From: Phialocephala subalpina | Taxonomy: Eukaryota > Ascomycota > Leotiomycetes > Helotiales > Mollisiaceae | Length of the DNA stretch: 64,000 bases | Direction: 5' to 3' | Assembly: GCA_900073065.1 (NCBI GenBank) | Contig: FJOG01000007.1 | Location: 1,002,329 to 1,066,328, forward strand | Shown: one piece after another, positions 11,721 to 20,757 of the stretch | Layout of the letters: every line of letters begins with the position of its first letter | Numbering within the stretch: position 1 is the first letter of the stretch | Notes under the pieces: generated by a model | The model's input: only the letters and a program-made list of their open reading frames with translations | Database searches by the model: none | Told to the model about the DNA's origin: nothing | Program-made: the position numbers and the translations under genes

Positions 11721-12085
11721 ATGTCCGAAACAATCGTCACCCTCCTCTATCCCAAGAGCGAGAAATTCGACATGAACTAGTCCGTCCATCGCTCTTTCCC
11801 CCTAGTATACACTACCAACACCATACTAATACCCAAGCTTCCAGCTACCTCACCTCCCACATGCCCATGGCCGAGAAACACTTCAAATCCCACGGCTTGA
11901 CCAAATACCAAGTCATACAGGCCGATCCGGCAAGTGGGTATGCGACGGTGTGTTTATTGTATTTCAAGGACGCGAAGGGGGCGGATGAGGGGTTTAAGTC
12001 GGCGGGGGATGTGTTGGCGGATGTTCCGAATTATACGGATAGCAAGCTTGTTTCTGTTGGTGGTAAGGTCGTTGGTGGGAACTGA
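11721..12085 (+). CDS. Small EthD-domain protein
   Basis: Two exons, 11721-11779 and 11845-12085, give 99 aa. The intron starts GTCCGT, has a TACTAAT branch site and ends TTCCAG. The spliced protein starts MSETIVTLLYPKSEKFDMNY, then YLTSHMPMAEKHFKSHGLTK, and ends DVPNYTDSKLVSVGGKVVG. This matches the EthD (dimeric alpha-beta barrel) family, named after a bacterial ether-degradation accessory protein. Fungal members of about 100 aa are common and mostly of unknown function; some work in polyketide tailoring. No biosynthetic genes adjoin it, so a pathway role is not supported. The family's usual length is about 100 aa, so the protein looks complete. Confidence 0.85.
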
Positions 12086-12349
12086 GCGTGGCAACTGGAG
12101 GGATATCTGAAAAGGCGAGAAAAGTGACAGGTCTGGCGAAGAGTTGTTGAAGGGACTGGGACGAGAGTGAGATTGTGCAGAGAAATCCATTCATTAATCA
12201 CAACAATTGTGTGTGTGTATGCGTGCGAAAGTCCTTGTGGTATATCCCGCCCCAGGATAAAATCAACAAAACTCCCAATCCCTTCATCCAAGCTTGTTCG
12301 TACAAATTATGCATCCTTTTTCATCTTCCATCTTCCGTCTTCGTTTCGT

Positions 12350-12660
12350 TTACGTATACTTTGCCGGATCGTGCTTTGAAATAACCCACCACGCATCTGC
12401 CAGACCTGTTAGCATCTTCTCTCCGGAGCGATTGCCGAAGACGCAAAGACTTACGGATCACACCTGGAATCCAGCCTAGGATAGTCAACAAGATGTTGAT
12501 CAGGAAGTCGGCAGCACATCCTCTCTTGAGGAACACGGCCAAGGGAGGAATGAAGATTGCGACGAGGTAGGCGAAGACGTCTGACTGGAAGGTGTTGTTA
12601 GTGGTATGCTCAAGTATGCCTATGCAGCTGAGGACTTACCGAGCTTGATGCTTGTGCCAT
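12350..12660 (-). CDS. PMP3: Plasma membrane proteolipid 3 (Pmp3/RCI2 family)
   Basis: Three short exons, 12660-12640, 12584-12455 and 12396-12350, give a 65-aa protein. The core reads SDVFAYLVAIFIPPLAVFLK, then RGCAADFLINILLTILGWIP and GVIHAWWVISKH, which is the complete two-helix Pmp3 signature. These small hydrophobic plasma-membrane proteins influence membrane potential and salt tolerance in yeast and plants. Introns are 55 and 58 nt; the second has a GCTAAC branch site and uses the CAG nearest the HAWW codons. Its exons are too short to stand out as long open frames. Length and motif fit the family closely. Confidence 0.93.
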
Positions 12661-13020
12661 TGTGTATTATTTTGGGGGTTTGTTATTGATTCGAAGATGA
12701 ATTGTAGTTGTAGTGTGTTATTTTGTTGTTTAAGACTTGAGAGTAAACACAAGAGAAACCTTTTGTATTTGTAGGACAACCAAGTGGAAGCAATCACAAT
12801 TATTCTTGGCACTGAAACTGTGCTCCAAGAAAGCGTGTTAATGACGTAGCACACAAGGGGGAGCCTCGGCTCGTGGAACTGATTTCATTGGCAGTCTGGC
12901 CCAATAGTGGAGCTACCCAGCCACGTGTGGCTAGATTTAGCGATTTGCCCTGAATCTCGGCTGTGGCGCAGAGAATCAACCTCACCATCATTTCTGAATC
13001 GTGCCTCATCCACGCAACAC

Positions 13021-13617
13021 ATGATGAATGAACCAAAATCCTCAGCTGGATATGGAGATTCACAGCCACAACCAGCACAACCATCCTCATCCAATCCTCC
13101 TGTGATAACCGAACCTACACCCCCAAAACAAGAACCTCACAGCAAGCCATGCTCCCTTTGCCACCGTCGCCGAGACGTTCTCATTCGCTGCCAAATCGAC
13201 GAGACGCGAAAATGGCACTTCGTCTGCACGGGCAAATGCTGGAAAGAAGTTTCTGGTGGGCAAGTTGAAGGGGATCGAGAGCACAGGGACTATAAATACG
13301 GCGGAATGTGGAAGAACAAGCATGAGTATGTGAGTGCGAAGATCAAGGGAAAGGCGAAAAACGAGAATAAGAATCTATGGAATGGGACGCCCGGACCTCA
13401 TCGTAGACCAGCGGCGAAGGAGAAGTTGTTCAAAAGGAGGAAGGACCTTGGACAATCGCATGATGCAGGACACGGGAAGGCAGGAGTGGTGATTGGGAGT
13501 CAAGTTGATGATGGGGAGGGGGATATTTCTGAGTTCTCTGATGAGGATGATTATGTTGAATATGAGGAGCCTGGGTATGGATTGTCACATGTTCAAGTGA
13601 AGCATGTAGAAGAATGA
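13021..13617 (+). CDS. Conserved hypothetical protein with Cys-rich motif
   Basis: Single exon. From the ATG at 13021 it encodes 198 aa; an in-frame ATG at 12907 would add 38 residues. A Pro/Ser/Gln-rich start is followed by a compact Cys cluster, CSLCHRRRDVLIRCQIDE, then KWHFVCTGKCWKEVSGG, which could bind zinc. A basic Lys-rich middle and a short acidic end follow (EFSDEDDYVEYEE). I believe similar Cys-cluster proteins of unknown function occur across filamentous ascomycetes. I do not recognise a functional family. It is transcribed toward the acidic protein gene on the opposite strand, about 210 bp away. Confidence 0.7.
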   Translation: MMNEPKSSAGYGDSQPQPAQPSSSNPPVITEPTPPKQEPHSKPCSLCHRRRDVLIRCQIDETRKWHFVCTGKCWKEVSGGQVEGDREHRDYKYGGMWKNKHEYVSAKIKGKAKNENKNLWNGTPGPHRRPAAKEKLFKRRKDLGQSHDAGHGKAGVVIGSQVDDGEGDISEFSDEDDYVEYEEPGYGLSHVQVKHVEE

Positions 13618-13830
13618 TGTTTTGAATGTATTTCTTGCAAAACCCATGTTTACATTCATCTAATATGGCAAAGTTGCCCGCATGTACGCCCCGCTCCCAA
13701 TTTCAGACAGAAAGCCATCCGCTCTGTTGTACAAAGTTCTTGAGTTTGAGTGCTGAAATGCTCAAGCACAGTCCATCTAGTCTTTCATGCAAACTCTCGC
13801 ATCGAAGTCCTGAATTCCTCAAAGACGACT

Positions 13831-14778
13831 TCAACTGAGGTCCCTATTTGAAGGAGCCAGATTCAGAGATTCCGTAGCCTTGGCCAGATTCTTATCGTCC
13901 TTGTCAGAGCCCGTGCGATCTTTGGACTCGCTTCCCTTGCCTCCTTCCTCAATCAAAGTCGAGGCTCCACTATTTGAGTCCTCCTCGTCCTCACCAGAGT
14001 CTTCGCGATCTTCGTCGTTGCTCTTTTCACCATATTTCTCAAACAATATCGCATTGAATCTCCTCACGACTTCATAATGGTCATCTTCCTCCTCTTCCCC
14101 TTCTTCCTCCTCCTCATAATCATCATCCTGATCATCATAATCACGAAAATGATAGACCTCAGGATCAGTCACAAACCTCACAGCCGTGAACCGAACCTCC
14201 TTGAACCGTACTACCTTCTGGTGTTTATTCAGAACCGGCCACGCATCAACTTTGGCCACTTCTTCTCTAGTATTTAGGATTGTTTTTGGTCGGGTACCGC
14301 CTGATGCTCGCTTTCCAGCTTCTTCGGCTGCTGCTGCTCTTTCCGCTACCTCCTCGGGTGTGAGGTCGATTTCGAACCTTACCTTCTTCTTCAGCTCCAT
14401 ATATCGAGACCAGAAGTCGTTCTCTGAATCTAAGTCCTCCTCATGGTCTTCGGCCTTGAATGCGTCCTCTCGAAGTAACTCTGGGGCAGCGATGGGGGTG
14501 TAGGCACTCCACGTGCTCGTGGGTTTGGATGGTGGTGCGGATGCCTCAGCTACTTCATCTTTGCCGAGTGTATGACTGGGAGCGGTCGACGCATCGACCT
14601 TGTTGGAGCTAGCAGTCTCGACACCTTCAGCCAGCTTGGTAGGCTCAGGAGTCTCTGATGTCTCGGGTGGTTCAACATGGCTCGCAAGATCGGACAAACG
14701 ATGAGGACAACGGGGGCACGGCTTCGTTGGCTTCTTTGATGGCGACGAAGAAGAACTTGATGATCGTGAAGACATCAT
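13831..14778 (-). CDS. Hypothetical acidic protein
   Basis: Single exon, 315 aa from the ATG at 14778; the open frame continues upstream without another ATG. The start is a Ser run followed by KPCPRCPHRLSDL, a possible half zinc-binding site. A middle segment includes ENDFWSRYMELKKKVRFEID and KHQKVVRFKEVRFTAVRFVT with repeated VRF triplets. The end is highly acidic with runs of Glu and Asp. Composition suggests a largely disordered nuclear or chromatin-related protein, which is inference only. No known domain recognised. Confidence 0.65.
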   Translation of the reverse strand: MMSSRSSSSSSSPSKKPTKPCPRCPHRLSDLASHVEPPETSETPEPTKLAEGVETASSNKVDASTAPSHTLGKDEVAEASAPPSKPTSTWSAYTPIAAPELLREDAFKAEDHEEDLDSENDFWSRYMELKKKVRFEIDLTPEEVAERAAAAEEAGKRASGGTRPKTILNTREEVAKVDAWPVLNKHQKVVRFKEVRFTAVRFVTDPEVYHFRDYDDQDDDYEEEEEGEEEEDDHYEVVRRFNAILFEKYGEKSNDEDREDSGEDEEDSNSGASTLIEEGGKGSESKDRTGSDKDDKNLAKATESLNLAPSNRDLS

Positions 14779-15288
14779 AAAGACTGGTACGAATAAGAAT
14801 AGTCGAGAGTTATGAGAAAATTGTGGAATCCTCAAAAATCGTTGTCACAAATTTCGATTTCCTTTGATGTTGTTTGGTCTTTTATACAGACAAATGGGTG
14901 TCGCAGCCCGCAACGACCTCTATGACTGTCCCATGTTCGACGAACTTGTTTTTAGATGTGAACCGAAATTCGATTCACGCATTCTCCAGATTGACAGGGT
15001 TCCGGTATAGGAAATTCATGACAGAGGGGATATTCGAGTCATATTCTCTTTATTGTCGACTTCTACTACTACTTCTACAGAACCATGTTCGACACATACG
15101 TTCAATTATCCACATGAATCGAGGTCTCAATGTTGCCATCCTCCCAGCCGTGCCTGGACTGTCTCGATCCACTCTATCTCAACGAAGAGAACGGTTGTTC
15201 AGGCCATGACGCTTTACTAGATGCAGCATCACAGCCTATGGTAAAGTCTCCGCAAAGCTAGGAGATCAAAATGCTAATGTCTATTAAA

Positions 15289-16200
15289 CTACCTCTCCTC
15301 AACTCTCCTTTCAGCATAGACAGTCAACCCCTCATTCTCACTCTCAGTCTCCCACCCCCTACTACCACCACTTGCTTGCGCACTACCCCTCCTTGACACA
15401 ACGCTATTAATATCACCTACAAACCCCGGGCACCTAGCTCTCACACACCTCTCATTCCATCCCTCAATTTTTCTCCCCTCCTCACTCGATTGCCGTAATC
15501 TACTCTCTCTCCTATCAAACCCTCCCTCTATAACATCCGGCGCTCCATCTTCCCATTCTTCTTCACTGCCCCTATCTCCTCCCCTTACACCCATCCCTCT
15601 ATTTCTCACTGGTACGCCTCCGTATCTAGGATCATGGCCCAGCGGTCTCCTGCGGGAGGCGAGCTCACGAGAAGTGGTTTGTTGCCGCCAGCGTCTATCG
15701 AGTTCTTGTTCTGTCATGATTGGTTCGCCGGTTTCTGGACAGCGGACAAGTGGGAGCGGGAAGATGGTGGTTGAGTGGCACGTACCAGTGTTGCATCTAT
15801 GTCTTGTAGTTCTTGATCTACCTCTTTGCTCTGGAGAGACTGAAGAGATTCGCGAGGGGCTTAGGTCTCGAGTTGTGACGGGGAGCATGACCGTCGGGGT
15901 CTGAGGTCTGGAGATCTGCGGTTGTGGGTTCTGGAGGGCTTGGCATGTGATGGGTTCGTATTGTGCTGGTTGGAGCTGTTGTTGGGGTTGAGGTTGGAAT
16001 TGGTCGAGTTGGTGTTCTGGTGCTGGAGTCGGTACTGGCGCTGGTTCTGTGTAGTCGTCTTGGTGTGAGATCTGGCAGCCCATAGACGGTGGTGTAGCTG
16101 GCTCTGGTGTTGGTGTCATGGCTATGGTAGAGAGAAATATAGCGAGAGGAGAAGTATTTGAAGTTGCGTGGTGGATGGGAATGGACGTGATTTCCCTCAT
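15289..16200 (-). CDS. Hypothetical Pro/Gln-rich protein
   Basis: Single open frame of 303 aa from the ATG at 16200, or 276 aa from the next ATG at 16119, which begins MTPTPEPATPPSMGCQISHQ and which I favour. The first third is rich in Pro and Gln. A conserved-looking block RHRCNTGTCHSTTIFPLPLV, then RCPETGEPIMTEQELDRRW, holds several Cys and His residues. The C-terminal third is Arg/Glu/Gly-rich. No recognised domain. The start choice and functional status are uncertain. Confidence 0.55.
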   Translation of the reverse strand: MREITSIPIHHATSNTSPLAIFLSTIAMTPTPEPATPPSMGCQISHQDDYTEPAPVPTPAPEHQLDQFQPQPQQQLQPAQYEPITCQALQNPQPQISRPQTPTVMLPVTTRDLSPSRISSVSPEQRGRSRTTRHRCNTGTCHSTTIFPLPLVRCPETGEPIMTEQELDRRWRQQTTSRELASRRRPLGHDPRYGGVPVRNRGMGVRGGDRGSEEEWEDGAPDVIEGGFDRRESRLRQSSEEGRKIEGWNERCVRARCPGFVGDINSVVSRRGSAQASGGSRGWETESENEGLTVYAERRVEER

Positions 16201-16712
16201 TCACACGAGTAGGCAATGGAATCAGAAACCTTCTGAATGTACCAGAGACTATGAGACCATAGAAACAGGGAACAATAGCTATTGTGAAGAGCACGATCAT
16301 AGCCAGAGACACGGGGGTAAAAAGCATCGCATTGAGAATAGAACAACTGCAGCCAGAGTCTGCAACCTCCAGATATCAACCGCCATGTGCCTAATCAACG
16401 GGAACGAAAGATGTCAAGTCCTGAGAATCTATGGTCATCAACTCTGCCATCACGAGATTCCCAAAGTCCCTGATCCTCCCGGTAATCCACCACCAGTGCC
16501 ATTAAGAACGATGTGAGTTGATTCGCCTTAAGTGCTGTGCTAGAGTCATGTTGATGAGTTAAATGTTTCGAAGTCGTCGGGCGTAAGGATGTGAATGTAA
16601 GCCTCCGAGGTCGTGAACGTAGTCGAAAGAAAGTCAAGCCGTACTCTGCGTATCCTCGAGTTCATTTACTATTGTATAGTCGTGCCGCCTATCGTACAAC
16701 CGCCAGGAGTCT

Positions 16713-17970
16713 TCACCACATTGGCATGGGAAGTTGACGCATGCGATGTTGTTTTCCAGCCTCCTTTGGATCAGGGCAGGCAGGACAGTCGCAGTGGAAG
16801 CCATAATCATCGTACAGCTTGCTTGGATTGTTCGTGTACTGGATCGTAATCTCGTCCCCATTTTTCATTGGGTTGATAGATGTAGTGACCATATGACGGA
16901 GCTCTTCGTTCCATTTGTATGTGCAGGTAGCATGAGGGTGGCAGGCATGGTTGAAGCGAGATGACTTGATGAATATACCGCACGCGCTACCTGGAATCTC
17001 GAAGCTGGGGCGCAATATTAGCTAATGGAATGTTCCGAGAGATAAGGGTCATCAACTTACCGGTTGGTCTTGAATATAGCGAGTAGTCGAGGAAGCCCTA
17101 GACCAGACCAACCATGCAATGATCGGTACTCTACCCTCTGCTCTGCGGTCAAGTTCCAGTACATATAGTAGACGTCCATAGTGGCTGCTCGAAACAACGG
17201 CTCCTCAGACATAACAACGGTCCCAACCTCGATGTCCTTTGTTGCAAAAGCTCCATAACCTCCCTTGGGTGACTTTCGGACCTCGAAGTATTCGGAGACG
17301 AAGATTGGGTCGGGCTTCGCGGGAGGCTTGGGGTATATGGAGTCGATGGAGGAGCCGGAGGATGCCCGGGAATGTTCGGAGTTGAAGGAAGAGGAGGAGC
17401 TCGAATCTTCAAGCTTTGGAGGGGAAACCTGCTGTAGGAATTGACGGCGGAGGCTGATCGGACTCTGGGGGACTGACGGGAGTCGAGGCTCCTGCTTGAA
17501 CGTCTTCCACGCATTGCCCGGAAGCAGCTCCTGCGCTGGGAGTTGCTTCCCGGTGTATCTGGTCTGGCCGAAACATTAGCATGTGCACAATGTCCTAGGA
17601 GCGGAAACCTACTCCGCCGAACCTAAATACCCATCCCGCCATCCACTCATCAAAGTCAGTGGCCAATGTTGCCAGCGGGATCCGTGCCTCCGGGCGGATG
17701 GCGGATTGTGTGGGAATCATCTTCGGAGCTGGGAGGGTCAGCGGAGTGCAATTGTGATAGCGGTTGCCCGGAAGCAGCTCCTGCGCTGGGAGTTGCTTCC
17801 CGGTGTATCTGGTCTGGCCGAAACATTAGCATGTGCACAATGTCCTAGGAGCGGAAACCTACTCCGCCGAACCTAAATACCCATCCCGCCATCCACTCAT
17901 CAAAGTCAGTGGCCAATGTTGCCAGCGGGATCCGTGCCTCCGGGCGGATGGCGGATTGTGTGGGAATCAT
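16713..17970 (-). CDS. SET-domain protein with internal 67-residue duplication
   Basis: A SET-domain protein, probably a lysine methyltransferase-like member of the SMYD/fungal SET group. Hand-spliced exons 17970-17863, 17813-17613, 17563-17061 and 17004-16713 give 367 aa; an in-frame ATG at 18063 would add 31. SET features are EVRKSPKGGYGAFATKDIEV, GTVVMSEEPLF, FIKSSRFNHACHPHATCTY (the NH-C motif), NGDEITIQYT and a post-SET CDCPACPD. The 5' part lies in a perfect 250-bp tandem duplication. Because each copy contains a 49-nt intron, the duplication adds exactly 201 spliced nucleotides, and TRYTGKQLPAQELLPGN occurs twice, once before RYHNC and once before AWKTFKQE. Without the duplication the ATG at 17720 would be the start. 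Whether the longer or shorter form is made is unknown. Confidence 0.7.
17514..17763 (+). repeat. Tandem duplication, copy 1 (250 bp)
   Basis: Identical to 17764-18013 as far as I can compare by eye. It covers part of a SET-gene exon, a 49-nt intron (17564-17612) and the preceding exon with its ATG at 17720. Perfect identity points to a recent event or an assembly duplication. Confidence 0.9.
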
Positions 17971-18013
17971 CTTCGGAGCTGGGAGGGTCAGCGGAGTGCA
18001 ATTGTGATAGCGG
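17764..18013 (+). repeat. Tandem duplication, copy 2 (250 bp)
   Basis: Directly abuts copy 1 with the same sequence. It carries the equivalent intron at 17814-17862 and ATG at 17970. Base 18014 shares a T with the first base of copy 2, so the exact boundary is ambiguous by one base. Confidence 0.9.
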
Positions 18014-18021
18014 TGAAGCCG

Positions 18022-18340
18022 CGGACAATCTACTGTCGCGAATAGCACCAATGATGATGGCATGCGGGTGAAAAATTGTCTGTGTTTCGTTGCTTTGTAG
18101 TGATAAGCTGGTTAAGAAGATATGGTGTAGTTGAATCTCCGATGGACCTACGGACAATCTGTTCTCGTGAATAGCATCAATGAAAGAAGTGCGCAGGTGA
18201 GGGAGCGCTTGTATTTGGCTGTATATCACAACGACAAGCTGGTCAAGAAGATATCATGCAATTGAATGTCCGACGAAGCTGTGGACAATCTATTCTCGTG
18301 AATAGCATCAACGGAGAAAGTGTGTGGGTGAATGAGTGCA
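18022..18340 (+). repeat. Imperfect ~130-bp tandem repeats upstream of SET gene
   Basis: Three diverged units begin at about 18022, 18151 and 18282. Each starts (C/T)GGACAATCT, then (G/A)TTCTCGTGAATAGCATCAA or a close variant. Units 1 and 2 also share AAGCTGGT(T/C)AAGAAGATAT. Spacing is 129 and 131 bp, and the third unit is partial. On the minus strand they give related short peptides (LFTRIDCPQLRR, LFATVDCPRLHR), so an old exon may have been copied. Direct neighbours of the perfect 250-bp duplication. Confidence 0.7.
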
Positions 18341-19025
18341 CAGCAACCAAAGGAGATAGGTGGATGATGGCAGCGATGAAGATGAAGATGAGGAACTTAC
18401 AGAAGTCGATTGAGGAACAAGCCTCCTTTTGCACCAAGCGGTTTCCATCGCCGACAGTCGCCATCATAGTCCCAAAGAAGGGAGGAGAGCGGCTAAAAAG
18501 TCTACTGGACGACAAAGATCGATGCGAAGGTCCAGATTGACAATCAATCAAAAATTGACAGCAAAAAACAAGCAAAAGCCAGAGGGAAAGCAAGATCGAC
18601 GGCGATCGCGACCGCCACAGCGAGTCGAGCAAGCACAAGGCCGTGTCCATTGCAATTGACCCATCAGGGCAGGGACAATGACGCGATGGTGATGGTGACG
18701 AACGATGGATGTTGCAGATCGAGAAAGGAAAGTTTGTTCGACGGACGATGGACGATGGAAGGGAACTTAAATACCTACGTACAGTACCTACCTGAGACGC
18801 TAGTGAAAACCACGTGTTTGCCCCTGCAGCGAGGGAAAAAGAGACGCCACAAAGTCCCAGAGACCCCAGGACATTCAAAGTCGAAGTCATGAGCATGAGA
18901 GCTCGAAGAAAACTTTGAACTCTATAAGGCGCTACTCGGAGTTCGGCTCTAGGTCCATCATACCTATTCAAAGTAATCTTACCTCTAAATCTTGGACACG
19001 GATCGCGATTCACTCCCTCTTTTCA
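18341..19025. other. Upstream region of SET gene, no gene supported
   Basis: A minus-strand frame of about 256 codons crosses this stretch, but it starts at GTG and lacks a domain. Within it, an ATG gives a hydrophobic KFLIFIFIAAIIHLSPLVAV segment that coincides with a good GTAAGTTCC donor. It could therefore be a leader exon and intron of the SET gene rather than a signal peptide. I do not call a gene. Confidence 0.4.
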
Positions 19026-19977
19026 TCAATTTCCCCAAGATTTGGCAGTTCCATTCTTCACGGCCAAGCGCTACAGTAGTCAGTCAAGTCATGCGGACAC
19101 AGCTCCAAAGCAACTTACCTCTCCAATTCTCGCGATCCACTTTAGCAGATGAGGAAACTCTTGCATCTCACCTTCGCTGATCTGACCTGAGAATTTGTAC
19201 CCTAAAGCCCCAAGCTTTGAATTGTCAGCCAAGTAGGATAACACATGAAGGTGAAGCCTTGCGCCATGCTGCGATATCTGCGACCGAGTACTTTCCTCTA
19301 CCATTTCCCGAGAGATAGTCTCTTTCTTCACCTGTATACTTTCCTGTAAGCTGAAGCTCAAGAACACCGAAGATACGCAAAGTCTCTTTCTTGAAGCGGT
19401 CGATAGCAAATGCAATGAATCTCAGTAGTGAATTCAAGTGAATTTTCGTGGATCTTACATTTATCTTTCTGGGGAGCTAACTTGCCAAACCAGTTTAGTT
19501 GACCTTCGATTGGTCGTCCCTGCTATGTTGTCAGCTTGATTTCTGACGCGGGCGAAGGTATTCATACACTGTCATGCCAGAAGAAGAACCATTGAAGACA
19601 TTGGCTGCGCTGAAGTTCATCTTTGAATCCAAATGTGTCTTTCTGGTCGAACTTCTTCAGAAGATATAACATGACATCTAATGTCTCCATGACTGGAAAT
19701 GGTGGGGACTTCGTGTTATCAACGAGCACTGGGATTCTTCCTGCGAGGTTTGAGCTACTGTACTGTCCTTTTGAATAGATTCATACGTGCCATTTGGGTT
19801 CAAGCGAAGGACCCAGTCTTCTTTCTGTGTATTCTTGGGGATAGAGATAGGGGTATGGGTGTCTGTTCACTCTAAGCTTCGCGTAGAAGCATGAGCCAAG
19901 ACCAAACACATATAGCATTATCTGGACCTTCTTGCCATTTGGTGTCGAAGTTGTAAGCAAGTGCAGCCCTTGGACGT
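19026..19977 (-). pseudogene. Dead glutathione S-transferase gene (Ure2-like class)
   Basis: Pieces of a fungal GST can be read in order: TTSTPNGKKVQIML (N-terminal thioredoxin-fold start), KNTQKEDWVLRLNPNG, IPVLVDNTKSPPFPVMET (cis-Pro and SNAIL-like region), LYLLKKFDQKDTFGFKDELQ, RPIEGQLNWFGKLAPQK, AIDRFKKETLRIFGVLELQL, GNGRGKYSVADIAAW, GYKFSGQISEGEMQEFPHLL and KWIARIGE|RLAVKNG. Several joins work as introns, for example 46 nt between HDS and QGRP. Lesions remain: the expected start reads ACG at 19977-19975, one base is missing shortly after it, the frame is off by one at the third intron, and a GGGG run before GYKF shifts frame. GSTs conjugate glutathione to electrophiles. A pseudogene is likely; several base errors would be needed otherwise. 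Confidence 0.65.
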
Positions 19978-20757
19978 ATGGTCAACTTCCACTCTATGCC
20001 AATAATTCTTGGCATCTTTCACATCCGCGGGAGTATCCTTGTGATAGAACTGAGATGCTATTCTGACTGGAGAAGTATGACTTGATCTTTGTTTTCCAAC
20101 GAGTTTGCTTCTCAACCTATGGTCTAGCGAAGTAAATCCTGAAGCTCTCAAGTGAGGGGATATCATCGACGTCATTAGCCTCCTTTCATAGAGCCACAAG
20201 CTTCTCCTACACGTGACCACGTTGAAGGATTTTGTGAATTAGACAAAGTGGGAGGTTCAATAGAGAGGTGAAATGTGATGGGTTGTTTGTGAAGCTCGCT
20301 GATTGCGTATTAAGCTGAAAATAGGGGCAGATGGCTCGGCAAACTAGCCTGAGAGCGGTTGGCTCTCCAACGAAAGAGACTCTTGTACCTGACATTCAAG
20401 ACACAATCATGCCAGGCACCAGCCACGATCACGAATAGTTGAGGTTGTATTTGGATTTCGTTGGAGGAGGAGAGCTGATGCAAGCTGATGCAAGCTGATG
20501 CAAGCTGATGCAGAGGCCACGACAACTGCAGGGAAACCCCCATGTCCACTTTCTCGTCCTCGTATAACCTCGGACCGGCCTTCCTCCGCGTTCATCGGCT
20601 CGGATCGAAAGCGAGACCAGCTGCAGAAGACGCAAAATCTTCGAAACCATCATGACTTCTCCATGGCGTCTCTTCATCCCAAGACTCTTACTGTACTCGA
20701 TTATATTCGCATCCTGCCGCCCCATGAATAACATTGCTCGCAACGAGCGGACCGAGG
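19978..20757. other. Intergenic, no gene seen
   Basis: About 780 bp between the dead GST gene and the Zn2Cys6 regulator. Minus-strand frames here show no recognisable protein. It includes the decanucleotide repeat at 20473. Confidence 0.45.
20473..20512 (+). repeat. Decanucleotide tandem repeat, 4 copies
   Basis: AGCTGATGCA repeated four times head to tail, perfect, within the upstream region of the Zn2Cys6 regulator gene. Confidence 0.95.

Noticed and set aside
18243..19013. 256-codon minus-strand frame upstream of the SET gene
   Set aside because: It begins at GTG, has no domain, and contains a good intron donor (GTAAGTTCC), so it is more likely leader and intron sequence.
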